Source: Aureispira sp963837355
GTDB taxonomy: Bacteria; Bacteroidota; Bacteroidia; Chitinophagales; Saprospiraceae
NCBI GenBank assembly: GCA_963837355.1
Contig: CAWIMY010000007.1
Coordinates: 1,302,001-1,366,000, forward strand
Length of the DNA: 64,000 nt
Direction of reading: 5' to 3'
The stretch's first letter is position 1; each line of letters opens with the position of its first letter. The translations under genes and the position numbers were made by a program. Positions 46,901 to 54,599 of this stretch are shown here, one piece after another. Under the pieces are notes generated by a model, which was given only the letters and a program-made list of their open reading frames with translations, ran no database searches and was not told the DNA's origin.

Positions 46901-49319
46901 GACAGAGCTAAAAGAATTAAGCGCCAGTACGCATGATTATATTAAGACGGATAAAAACTATGCTTGTAAGGTCATTCGAACAGCGGCGGAAGACAATCGC
47001 CCCATTACTGCGCGTGAAATGCTGCTAGAATCGCGGGAATCGGTGACGCTGCGCCGCCAAGTCAAGTCTAGTGAAGTAGATAAATTAGTAATGTTGATGA
47101 GTCCTGAAGAAGTGCTGAAACAAGCCTTTAATTGGACTGCTCTGCAAGCTTTCTTGGAAAAGAAAAAACGCGCTTTGCAGTTGATAGAAGAGGCCGATAC
47201 TGAAGAGGGTCGCCAAGCTCAACAGGTGCAGTTAGAAAAAATCAACACCGACATGAAACGCTTTATGAAACGCTTCGATTTATCCAGCCAGTTTATGGAA
47301 GATTTGGAGGATGTCTTGCCACCGCAAAAAGCCGTCACTGTAAAAGCGGCTTTGCGAGGAAAAGTAGGGGAAGAGTTGCTCAAAGAAGGCGACAACCCAA
47401 CTAAGCAATTGATTCGAGAATTGGGTGGCTTTACGGAGGCAGATATAAAATTGATAGGAACGGATATTAAGGCCATTTCAGCCATAGAACTAGAAAAGCA
47501 GAGTGAAACGGGCTTGCAATGGTCAACTATGAGTTCGAGTATGTTGCAGCGCGATGTTGCCGCCGCCGATTTCTTGACTAAAGGGTGGGAGCGCCATGAG
47601 CGTATTCCCGCGATGGGTGGTGTGTTAAATGAACGCGATTTAGAAGCTGAAAAAGAAACTTTGGTAGGTGGCTTGGTGAGTGCGGAAGCGCAATTGACTG
47701 TTGCTAGAGAGAAATTTGAAGCGCGTAAAGCTAGCCTAGACAAGAAGCTCGCTCAAGTAATTAATGCCTTGATGCAGGCCGTTTTCTTTACCCTGACAAT
47801 GGCTTCTGGAGTAGGTGCCGCAGCGGGAATTGTACAATTGGCGTGGGCGTTAAGTTCTACTTTTATACAAACTTCGATTTCGCAAACCTTGAGTATGGTA
47901 ACGTCGGGCGATCGCTCAGGCGGAGCGATGGAGAAGGCAGAAGACTTCTTCTTCACGGCATTGGCTGACCAAGCAGGTGCGGTAACGGGTCTGATTGGAA
48001 CCAATTTAGCGTTTGCTTTGGATGTCAAAGCGTTGGGTGTTTTGTCGCAAGGAAAAGCGGCCGATGGCACCCCGCTGTTGAGCAATTGGGAAAACATCTT
48101 GCGAACCCCGTTCTTTAAAACAGCCAACGGAATTCTACGCAGTACGTTTGCCGATATTGGGAAGAATTTTGTAAATAACTTAGCGAATGAAAAAGACTCG
48201 ATGTTTAAAGATCCTATAGGCGATTTGACTGCTTGGGGTAAAAAGACCATCATGAGTTTACCAAGACGTTACCTCAAAGCCTTAGTGATGACTACGGCAT
48301 CTACTGCTGTGGGGGCTTTGGCCAAAGAATTGGAGTGGGATTTTCTCAAATTTCACAATCCTGATGCAGCTGGAAGCAACCGCTATACGGCTAATAATGA
48401 AGACCGAGATTTTGCATCGAGCGATGCCCGTTTGGGCTTCTTTACAACAGATGCTAGTAATTTTGAAGAGTGGTACAATGGCTGGGGAATGTTTGACGCT
48501 AGTCCCAAATTCGGAGGTAATGCAGCTTGGCAAGGAGGGGATGACCCGTGGACAGGCTTCTTAGACGTATTTAGTAGTGCTGCGAAAAACCTACAAGACC
48601 CCAAAGTGTTGACGGCACTCGCCAACTCTGTAGTTTGGGGTACAATGGATGGTTCTACCATGGGGATCAAACAGCAATTGGGTAGCTTGGTCGATGAATC
48701 TATTGATAGTTTTACGGCCTATTCGGGGCAACCAATTGACAAAGCCACGCGCGCTACCCTCAAACAGCAAATGGAAACGGCTCTAGACGATTCGTTGCAA
48801 CAGCAGCAGGCGGAATTAAAAACTGCCCTAGAAAAAGGATACGGAACCAACTTGACAGAAGAACAAATTGCTAAACTCCAAGCGGATGAATACACGCCTC
48901 ACGAGGTGATGAATTTGTGGAATGAAATAGATTGGATTGGCGATGGTGAAGATCCTGAAAATAACCTCGAATTCTTCAACAAAGTTGCAAAAGTCTTGTC
49001 TTTGAGTGAAGAGCAAATTAAGTTGTACCGCCGCGAGGAAGCTTGTGTCGCCTTTAATAATGTCAATGATTTTGTACAGCATTATAACAACAACAAGGAA
49101 AACTACGACCGTGTCCTCAACGACGAAGCATTTGTTACTACTTATGTCGAGCAACGATCCAATGAAGGAACCCACCCCAAGCAGGTGCAGTACACCATCC
49201 GTTTTGATGGAGAGGATTTAGTAAATGAGAAGGATTTGGATGGCGATTTAAACAACATTTACGCCGAGTGGAAAAAGTTGCAAGAAATGGACGCGCAAGC
49301 GATGCAGTTAATTTTCTAG
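43932..49319 (+). CDS. Giant signal-less helical protein of unknown function (1795 aa)
   Basis: ATG 43932 opens a 1795-residue frame. The N terminus is cytosolic in character (MKIRFSPDSISREELAKLKK). The first ~1270 residues are charged, Lys/Glu/Asp/Gln-rich, largely helical and without recognised enzymatic motifs. A hydrophobic block at ~1275-1365 (VINALMQAVFFTLTMASGVG, LAWALSSTFIQTSI) and a second at ~1444-1465 could be membrane-inserting. The C-terminal ~300 residues are acidic and soluble. A 283-aa gene follows 85 bp later. The layout resembles large cargo/toxin-like proteins of contractile injection systems or polymorphic toxins, but no PAAR, DUF4157 or Rhs motif is seen, so this is a guess. 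Confidence 0.8.
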   Translation: MKIRFSPDSISREELAKLKKVQPDQLSSTAVDKHLFKYKAYKKQLEKDLIKAKKFMAEDPEASLEFYLSVEYDYTDKETMPLLVVGKVAGQWKKFLKDRILQHKTTDAVGLLRFDDSKKGETGLSYLELTIEKGKPKQKVIKKLIDKWLMPSGLEISFGGEDIEEEIVPEVENQPDLAVELDANDRVQGLFLAWKAGKYAGKEEQKIRLKIKTYLDKWQEKYTALDEAQQAKVQIRKQQHDYMLDELDRYEAPEAAASDSPGITGIVLEGGDGKTTLSRINIAGFGLDAPGKIDQLKKTNYSKLYAALESFNKEKDLERKRKLFDGALSMIEKWVAHHKKDKVSTDKTKQQLRGLEDIFQAYQGFMTNYEGARLDTSHQSTHQDSQGLTGTKTLFDATAGNKKSSEQAKDVRDATVDDRAVRLAQFLQRGKASDDDKTFGAVMKWMADNIYEELEGKYILATQQEFNKKSTLVSDVISVFGVGSLRTRYLLDKLKGEESSYAKLAFALGLMGNTWLRTVVTLGTSDTIEREDAMGLIIKGYSAEAIQELLDSEASKSTFEGAIAQYLRDKHPNMRRQIEAHLGVQKARETDNPEELNRANDAYLTSTINRLRKEGTLGKKLDKCLLLQEITRWLENASDEERAAMLSERSNFMTTLTDMSGTFSYSGIDKGDLAFIKEKLSAPKDLPDNKKTNVAFDHLKALAEQQSTKNFISRWKQDKDIGKQFQAVLFDADIKDPQKAAVAKFCSDDQFQRWQAIDEELAKGVAQDQEKILNEERDAIFKVAHDGVQGLMDRAQVNYDIQKEIIETLYSNGAKGAVYQELVGMAKGRIPVVNFGKDVRLVLAKLDPDDKQLAAIKADKELMELLQAKVLGRMGLKSNQKQWTVIVKKLGLQPPLSEVTLKSEQLEQQRDVDRFKDKRRENRVNRAKLQNKEELAKQAADTAEQEKRPEYWAARLITAYKSSRLTTDDHVLLQLSYEAQKKGVALDAVLTELKELSASTHDYIKTDKNYACKVIRTAAEDNRPITAREMLLESRESVTLRRQVKSSEVDKLVMLMSPEEVLKQAFNWTALQAFLEKKKRALQLIEEADTEEGRQAQQVQLEKINTDMKRFMKRFDLSSQFMEDLEDVLPPQKAVTVKAALRGKVGEELLKEGDNPTKQLIRELGGFTEADIKLIGTDIKAISAIELEKQSETGLQWSTMSSSMLQRDVAAADFLTKGWERHERIPAMGGVLNERDLEAEKETLVGGLVSAEAQLTVAREKFEARKASLDKKLAQVINALMQAVFFTLTMASGVGAAAGIVQLAWALSSTFIQTSISQTLSMVTSGDRSGGAMEKAEDFFFTALADQAGAVTGLIGTNLAFALDVKALGVLSQGKAADGTPLLSNWENILRTPFFKTANGILRSTFADIGKNFVNNLANEKDSMFKDPIGDLTAWGKKTIMSLPRRYLKALVMTTASTAVGALAKELEWDFLKFHNPDAAGSNRYTANNEDRDFASSDARLGFFTTDASNFEEWYNGWGMFDASPKFGGNAAWQGGDDPWTGFLDVFSSAAKNLQDPKVLTALANSVVWGTMDGSTMGIKQQLGSLVDESIDSFTAYSGQPIDKATRATLKQQMETALDDSLQQQQAELKTALEKGYGTNLTEEQIAKLQADEYTPHEVMNLWNEIDWIGDGEDPENNLEFFNKVAKVLSLSEEQIKLYRREEACVAFNNVNDFVQHYNNNKENYDRVLNDEAFVTTYVEQRSNEGTHPKQVQYTIRFDGEDLVNEKDLDGDLNNIYAEWKKLQEMDAQAMQLIF

Positions 49320-49404
49320 CGCTCTGCCCTACGTTTTTTTTGGGGATTTATTTATTCGATAACAACGGTTCCTTTCTGAACCATTAATAATATATACCAA
49401 CAAC

Positions 49405-50256
49405 ATGGTAGAAACAATAATGAGAACGCAAGCGGCAGTAACTGCCCTGCCTTTTGTAAAAGAGCAGCAAGAAGCCTTGCTCAGCGAATGGTTGCACCAA
49501 ATGCTTTTTCCAATGAATCCGTTGCTGCATGATTCTCAACTTACCTTGGCTACAACAGTAGGGGCGGATAGTGTCCGCTGCTATGCCGACAATGCCGTTG
49601 AGACCTTGCAAAAACAGTTAGAGGATTTTATGACAGCCAGTGGCTTTAAAGACATTGAGCCTAAAATTCTTGGCAAAATCGTCCAATCCGTGTCGGAGGG
49701 ACGCTTACAAGCTTGGTTAGAAATGAAAGCCGATAATAGCCAAGAAACGGGCTGGGTGATGGACGGTGTTTTTCCACTTTCGGAAGCGTTGGCTTTAGTA
49801 CCTAAAGGAGCGACCAAAGACCGTCTGACGGCGTGGTATGCTAGTTTTGATGCCGATGCCTGTGTGCGAGTTGGACGCTCTGTCGCGGGCAATCGCTACA
49901 CGATTTTGCATACCGAATTGTTTGGCGAAACCATTCAAGACGATATGGATTTGTACAATGATTTGATGGCAACCTTGGAGTTGTCTCCCTTACCTGAGGT
50001 GTTGCTGGCTATGCTACTCGATGAAAATCCGTCTTATTTAGAGTTGGTCTTCTGGATTGGTAGTGCAGGAATATTGAAAGCGGGACTGAACGTACCCAAT
50101 CCAAGTGACGATTTAGTACGCCGTTTGGCGCTCGCTTATTATCCTGAGAACAACGAAGCCCTAGCCGATTTTGAAGGTGCAATAGGAGCGGCGGCACCCA
50201 GTAATTTACTGGTCGCGCGTCAAGCGTCAGGAATTAGTGTAGAGGTAGTCTATTAA
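49405..50256 (+). CDS. Conserved-looking 283-aa protein, partner of the giant gene
   Basis: A soluble 283-residue acidic, helical protein (METIMRTQAAV region through SGISVEVVY) without signal peptide or membrane segment. It is probably cotranscribed with the preceding giant gene, as no terminator lies in the 85-bp gap. Possible roles are chaperone, adaptor or immunity protein for the giant product; the sequence does not decide. No family is recognised. Confidence 0.75.
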   Translation: MVETIMRTQAAVTALPFVKEQQEALLSEWLHQMLFPMNPLLHDSQLTLATTVGADSVRCYADNAVETLQKQLEDFMTASGFKDIEPKILGKIVQSVSEGRLQAWLEMKADNSQETGWVMDGVFPLSEALALVPKGATKDRLTAWYASFDADACVRVGRSVAGNRYTILHTELFGETIQDDMDLYNDLMATLELSPLPEVLLAMLLDENPSYLELVFWIGSAGILKAGLNVPNPSDDLVRRLALAYYPENNEALADFEGAIGAAAPSNLLVARQASGISVEVVY

Positions 50257-50283
50257 GACTAAACAACTATTCGTTTTTTATAG

Positions 50284-50320
50284 AGAAGTTACTGGTCAAC
50301 AGCGATCAGTAGCTTCTTTG
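50284..50320 (+). terminator. Imperfect hairpin terminator
   Basis: agaagttactggtc pairs imperfectly with gatcagtagcttct, followed by a short T-rich run. It lies ~30 bp after the 283-aa gene. A separate palindrome tagcactt-ata-aagtgcta follows at 50343-50361. Confidence 0.5.
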
Positions 50321-50533
50321 TGTTTGGTAGCTGTTGATTTTTTAGCACTTATAAAGTGCTAGAAATAGAGTTAACTTCAAGCCTAGGTTCTTCTAGGAGC
50401 CTCAAAAGTACTATATTAGCGGGCTCATGCGCAACTACTATTTTTTCCTATTTCCATACAACCATCTACTCGTAGGATGTTGGCTTGCTGCGTCCTATAG
50501 GAACTACTATTTCACAAACAAATTTAAATTTAA

Positions 50534-51865
50534 ATGAACAACAAATTTTTAATCACTTTGGCCTGCGCTGCTTTTACCTCAGGAGTAACCATTGCCCAAA
50601 ATGTTGGTATTGGAGTTACTAATCCCGTCGAAAAATTAGATGTCGAAGGGGATTTGTACGTCCGTGGAGATGATATTTATTTCTCCCACGATCAAGGAGC
50701 CAATATCAACAACGATTACATGAGTTATGATGATGTGAACACCTTACCATTTTTTGGAGCAGGTATGTTTCATTTCCAAGCAGATAATGCTAGAGCCCGA
50801 GCTTGGAATGAACCGACGGCTTCTATTAGTGCTAGGGGCGCGCATTTTTTGGGGCGTGTGGCTATTGGGACACAAAACCCGCAAACTTTATTGCACATTG
50901 CCGATGCTGCGGGCGCGCGGATTACTCTAGAAGCCGATACGGATAATCTGAATGAGGACGACAACCCCCGTCTCGAACTCTTTCAGGATGGCGGACAAAC
51001 AGCTGCCTATATAGGGTTTGTTGACGGAGCGAACAACAGCGGTAATAATTTTAGAATTGGTACCCGTTACACAGGCGTTGATGATTGGAATACGTTTACC
51101 ATTAATGCGGAAACGAAGCATATTGGTATTGGAACGAGTACGCCCGACCAACGCTTAGAAATTCAAGGCGGCGGTATACAACTCAATGGAGCTTTTGGTA
51201 TTGGCTTTTTGGGAGAAATTCCCAATAACGCAAACGTATTTACCGATGCGGCGCGCTTTTACTGGGATGGAGATTTTAATGGACAGTTTTCTGATTACTT
51301 AGTGATCGAAAAAACAGATGGCAATCAAGTGAATCCCGACGGGGGAATTGTTTTCACCAACAAAGGATCTGATAACATACGCGATGCCGCCCTATTGATT
51401 CGAGGGGATGGGCGCATTGGCTTGCATGGGGTTTTGGCTCCAGCCTATGCCTTAGAATTACCCAACAACGCCAACGTTGGTATTGGTAGTGCCCGCGCTA
51501 CGTCTTGGGTAACTTATTCTGATGGCCGCCTAAAAAGTCAGCGAAAAACCGTGCCGTATGGGATAGAAACGGTGATGCAGTTGCGTCCATTGCATTATTT
51601 CCAGGCCAATTCTGGACACGATAAGCAAGGAAATCTACATATTTTGGAAACGGGAATGCCACAAATCGGCTTTATTGCGCAGGAGTTGGAGCAATTGGTT
51701 CCCGAAGCCGTCAATCGCGCTGAGGAAGAGGGCAAAGAACTTTGGGGAGTAGATTATACCCGCTTGATTCCTGTCTTGACCAAAGCTATTCAAGAGCAGC
51801 AGGCCAGTATCCAACGCTTGGAGGAAAAGTGCGCGGCTTTGGAAGCCGCTTTAGAAGCTAAGTAA
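50534..51865 (+). CDS. Exported protein with C-terminal endosialidase chaperone (peptidase S74) domain
   Basis: A 443-aa protein with signal peptide (MNNKFLITLACAAFTSGVTI, then AQ). The start of the mature part (NVGIGVTNPVEKLDVEGDLY) and repeats such as GRVAIGTQNPQTLLHI and HIGIGTSTPDQRLEI are the GIGT-P-x-x-L-x-V type seen in trimeric fibre proteins. The C-terminal S74 domain contains SDGRLKSQ (self-cleavage site, Ser), IGFIAQELEQLVPEAV, DYTRLIPVLTKAIQ and a coiled coil. It likely forms a trimeric surface fibre matured by autoproteolysis. Confidence 0.88.
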   Translation: MNNKFLITLACAAFTSGVTIAQNVGIGVTNPVEKLDVEGDLYVRGDDIYFSHDQGANINNDYMSYDDVNTLPFFGAGMFHFQADNARARAWNEPTASISARGAHFLGRVAIGTQNPQTLLHIADAAGARITLEADTDNLNEDDNPRLELFQDGGQTAAYIGFVDGANNSGNNFRIGTRYTGVDDWNTFTINAETKHIGIGTSTPDQRLEIQGGGIQLNGAFGIGFLGEIPNNANVFTDAARFYWDGDFNGQFSDYLVIEKTDGNQVNPDGGIVFTNKGSDNIRDAALLIRGDGRIGLHGVLAPAYALELPNNANVGIGSARATSWVTYSDGRLKSQRKTVPYGIETVMQLRPLHYFQANSGHDKQGNLHILETGMPQIGFIAQELEQLVPEAVNRAEEEGKELWGVDYTRLIPVLTKAIQEQQASIQRLEEKCAALEAALEAK

Positions 51866-51899
51866 GGAAGCTGCTTAAGTTTTTATCATAGAAAAATAG

Positions 51900-51942
51900 A
51901 AAAAGCACCTATTTCCGAACACATCGGAAGTGGGTGCTTTTT
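51900..51942. terminator. Bidirectional hairpin terminator
   Basis: aaaaagcacc...ggtgcttttt with an inner ttccga/tcggaa stem lies between the S74 gene and the convergent tiny-ORF array. Confidence 0.85.
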
Positions 51943-51967
51943 AGCAATAGTTATTAGGTAACGGTCG

Positions 51968-52135
51968 CTATTGGCGACGCTGACTTTCTGGCTTAATGGT
52001 TTTACCCTCATCGCCTTGGACTTGATGTTTGGTTTCATTAGCGCCATTTTCGCGTCTATGTGCCGTCGACTGTTTGCCCTGATCTTGGGGCTTATTATCT
52101 TCGTCAAACGGTATTTTATTTTCGTCTTTAGACAT
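51968..52135 (-). CDS. Tiny hydrophilic protein (55 aa), end of the small-ORF array
   Basis: ATG 52135 reads MSKDENKIPFDEDNKPQDQG and continues with a charged, Gln/Lys-rich tail (KPESQRRQ) to TAG 51968. It is predicted disordered. An ATAAAACACACC tract upstream recurs before the 53257-53442 gene. It is the last of six minus-strand ORFs spaced ~230-300 bp. Function unknown. Confidence 0.6.
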   Translation of the reverse strand: MSKDENKIPFDEDNKPQDQGKQSTAHRRENGANETKHQVQGDEGKTIKPESQRRQ

Positions 52136-52211
52136 TTGGTTGGTGTGTTTTATAATGTGAGAAAATAGGATGAACAGAGTGCTTACTGCTTAGCTGAGCG
52201 TTCTACTGCCA

Positions 52212-52364
52212 TCACTCCCCACTATCGGTTGGATAGTAAAGAATTGGCGTAATTCGGTTTTTTCGCTTGCTGTAATATTGCTGTTGCGAATTAGAACTAC
52301 GTTTGCTGGCTGTCCACATCACAAAAGGATGGGTATCGCTGTTGGTTTTATTATTATCTAACAT
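52212..52364 (-). CDS. Tiny protein (50 aa), intact copy of the ML...GE family
   Basis: ATG 52364 reads MLDNNKTNSDTHPFVMWTAS, then a Lys/Arg/Gln/Tyr-rich stretch ending TDSGE and stop TGA at 52212. It aligns end to end with the three interrupted ORFs upstream (ML start, S-N-S/Q motif, basic Tyr-rich core, terminal GE). Here Trp17 (TGG) stands where the others have TGA, so it is the only uninterrupted member. Confidence 0.5.
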   Translation of the reverse strand: MLDNNKTNSDTHPFVMWTASKRSSNSQQQYYSKRKNRITPILYYPTDSGE

Positions 52365-52451
52365 AAGGTCGAATTTTTAGTGAATAAGGGGATGGCGTTG
52401 CTTGGGGTTGACCCAAGCGAGGGACGAGGCATAGCCTATATTTTCCTGCCA

Positions 52452-52601
52452 CTACTCGCCGACTTCTACTAAAAAGGAATAAATTTCCTTATTTCGATCT
52501 CTTCTGTTCTGATAATGCAGCTTATAGGCACTACGTTGGTTGCTTTGACCAGCTCACAAATAGGTGCCATAATATGCTGGACTTGTCTTTTGGTCTAACA
52601 T
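52452..52601 (-). pseudogene. Tiny ML...GE family ORF with in-frame TGA (copy A)
   Basis: From ATG 52601: MLDQKTSPAYYGTYL, TGA (52554-52556), then the same frame continues AGQSNQRSAYKLHYQNRRDR to KEIYSFLVEVGE and TAG. The frame is kept throughout and 33 codons separate the TGA from the terminal stop. Either a nonsense-interrupted paralogue, a real 15-aa peptide, or a read-through gene. Confidence 0.45.
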
Positions 52602-52763
52602 GATAATGGTATTTTTGGGCGAGCACTTGCCAAAGATATGTTCAGGATCAATGCCTGCTATTCTCTTTGGCTGTAACTGCGGGGCAGTAGCTCGCAATGT
52701 TTACAATTCAATTCAATGGGTACTTATAGGGAGCATTATACTCTAATGCTAATTAATTATACG

Positions 52764-52901
52764 CTACTCGCCGACTGGAGTTGAAAGGGAATAAATTTCC
52801 TTTTTCTGCTCTAGTGGCTGCTGCTCAAAGCCTAGATGGCTGTTGCTGAAGCGCTTACCAGTTCACCAATAAGTACGGTTATTTACTTTTTTCTCTAACA
52901 T
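52764..52901 (-). pseudogene. Tiny ML...GE family ORF with in-frame TGA (copy B)
   Basis: From ATG 52901: MLEKKVNNRTYW, TGA (52863-52865), then in frame TGKRFSNSHLGFEQQPLEQK, KEIYSLSTPVGE, TAG. There are 32 codons between the TGA and the terminal stop. The core KEIYS and terminal VGE match copy A; the third-position changes at the end suggest a formerly or currently translated frame. Confidence 0.45.
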
Positions 52902-52981
52902 GTGGTCGGTGGTTTTTAATGAAACAATGTATGGAATAATGGGGAAGGGCACTTAAATAAATGGGTGCACCATTCCTGCCG

Positions 52982-53140
52982 CTACTCACCGACTTGGTTT
53001 AAAAGAGAACAAATTTTCTTATCTCGATCGTGTCGATTTAGATAATGCCATCTGTGGATAGATTGGTTTTCTGGGATGCCTCACGTATGCTCTGCGAGCC
53101 GATCCCAGAATGTATTCCTTTTTACTATTGTCTGTAACAT
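52982..53140 (-). pseudogene. Tiny ML...GE family ORF with in-frame TGA (copy C)
   Basis: From ATG 53140: MLQTIVKRNTFWDRLAEHT, TGA (53081-53083), then in frame GIPENQSIHRWHYLNRHDRD, KKICSLLNQVGE, TAG. There are 32 codons after the TGA, as in copy B. The N-terminal part differs strongly from A and B, while the C-terminal part is conserved. Confidence 0.45.
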
Positions 53141-53256
53141 AGTTGGGATGTTTTGTGCTGCTTTACCTACAAATAAAAAAAAGGGGGGACAAAACAGCTG
53201 GATGAAAAATATATTTTTTATCATCATTATGCCATAATCATGGCATCAATGTCTAT

Positions 53257-53442
53257 TCATTTGCTGTACTCTTCTGCGTCGCGATCCATTCTCTTTGCTT
53301 CTTCTGGATCTGCTCCATTTTCTAATGGGTGGATGCGGTGTTCGTCAGGCTTGATTTGATGCGTGTCCTGCGCAAAGCTACTAGTAGGGTTTCCTTTTGT
53401 TGGATTGATTCTACTACTTGGATCATTATTTCTATCTGCCAT
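53257..53442 (-). CDS. Tiny hydrophilic protein (61 aa), first of the array
   Basis: ATG 53442 reads MADRNNDPSSRINPTKGNPT, then an acidic/charged tail ending RMDRDAEEYSK and TGA 53257. It is disordered, with no Cys. The upstream tract ATAAAACACAC is shared with the 51968-52135 gene. It heads the run of six similarly sized minus-strand ORFs. Function unknown. Confidence 0.65.
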   Translation of the reverse strand: MADRNNDPSSRINPTKGNPTSSFAQDTHQIKPDEHRIHPLENGADPEEAKRMDRDAEEYSK

Positions 53443-53890
53443 AATAAAGAGGGTGTTTTTGTGTGTTTTATTAAGTAATGTTATACTATTGTAACAGGGT
53501 AAAAGTAAAAAGGTTTAGATTTTTAATAAATTAACGATTGTTAAGAAAAAGAAAATACACTTTGGCAGCCTTTCTATTTATACAACAATGAAATCACTAT
53601 TATAGCGGTAAATAGAAGCTATAAACAAGTATTGGGTTTAAAAAATGACAGAGCGCTTATTTTGTCTAATTGCCATAGAGTGCAATTTTATTCCGAAATA
53701 GTTGCTTTAAGGACGATAGGAAAGGGTTTTGGTGCGAAATTGCAATTTTGGGATATAGCCGTAAGATGAAGAAGTTGATCCTGTATTACAACAGTAGTTT
53801 GGCGATAAGGCATAAAAAAAGACCACCCAATACAGGTGGCCTTATGATGATTCTAAGCAATTTGTAAGTTTATAAAACTAGTAAAAAGCT
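53443..53890. other. Intergenic, AT-rich, apparently empty apart from a terminator
   Basis: It contains the terminator of the next minus-strand gene (53814-53844) and the upstream region of the 61-aa gene. No frame, RNA or repeat is supported in 53500-53810. Confidence 0.5.
53814..53844 (-). terminator. Terminator of the small exported protein gene
   Basis: Read on the minus strand, aaggccacc pairs with ggtggtctt and a run of seven T follows, ~47 bp after the stop at 53891. Confidence 0.75.
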
Positions 53891-54319
53891 CTATTTTGTG
53901 AATTCAAGTTCGACTCTGTCCGCTAGAAGGGTCAATCGGTTTGCGCTGATGGCAATAATGGTGATTTGGCTGAGTGCTCCTTCTTCGACTACTTCTAAAA
54001 TAGTTTGATTGTTTCTACGAACAATGGTGTAGGTACCATTTCCTTGATCTCCAAACAGCTCGCCTGAAAAAATATTATTGGTTGTAAATTCTACATATCC
54101 TTGTACCGCCTGTCCATTTGCTGTTGTTTGTCCATTGACTTGTTGCAAGTCCCAACGCCCGACAATCCATTGTCTTGCATTTTGGAGGAAAGTGCTAGAA
54201 GTGCCTCCTGTTGTGGCAACTGTTCGGTCTCCTAAGGTAGAGAGGGGATTGGCTCCTTGGGCAAATAGTCCTGTTGTTAATAGTAATAATAGGGTGGTAA
54301 TTAATGTGGTAACTTTCAT
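53891..54319 (-). CDS. Small exported lipocalin-like protein (142 aa)
   Basis: A signal peptide (MKVTTLITTLLLLLTTGLFAQ) is followed by a beta-rich domain with IVGRWDLQQVNG, VEFTTNNIFSGELFGDQGNG and a terminal RLTLLADRVELEF, the G-x-W start and strand pattern of lipocalin-like domains of Bacteroidota. Monocistronic, with its own terminator. It may bind a small hydrophobic ligand; weak assignment. Confidence 0.7.
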   Translation of the reverse strand: MKVTTLITTLLLLLTTGLFAQGANPLSTLGDRTVATTGGTSSTFLQNARQWIVGRWDLQQVNGQTTANGQAVQGYVEFTTNNIFSGELFGDQGNGTYTIVRRNNQTILEVVEEGALSQITIIAISANRLTLLADRVELEFTK

Positions 54320-54599
54320 AGTAAAGATAGTGGAGTTGTATAAGTATTGCTGTTGTTATAACAGCGCCTTAGATGAATGAAAAATCGGTAGTTTTTACCG
54401 ATGAGGAAGGCGTAGTTTTATAGGGTTTGTGACACGATAAGTGTGTTTTTTGATAGCTAATTGCTGCGTAAATAGGTTTTTAGTGCATCAATTTTAGTGT
54501 CTCGTTGTGTGTTATAATAAAACTACTACCTATAATAGAATAACCTTTTTTAGAAGAAAAAGTTCTTAATTACAGTAACTTTCTGCTCGTTACCTTCCC

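Noticed and set aside
43932..49319. Assigning the giant gene to an extracellular contractile injection system
   Set aside because: No sheath, tube, baseplate, PAAR or DUF4157 sequence is in the window; only overall layout suggests it.
52452..53140. Selenocysteine or a recoded genetic code to explain the in-frame TGAs
   Set aside because: Several intact genes here stop at TGA, so TGA is not generally Trp. No selenocysteine-insertion hairpin was recognised just after the TGAs, although I could not fold the RNA.
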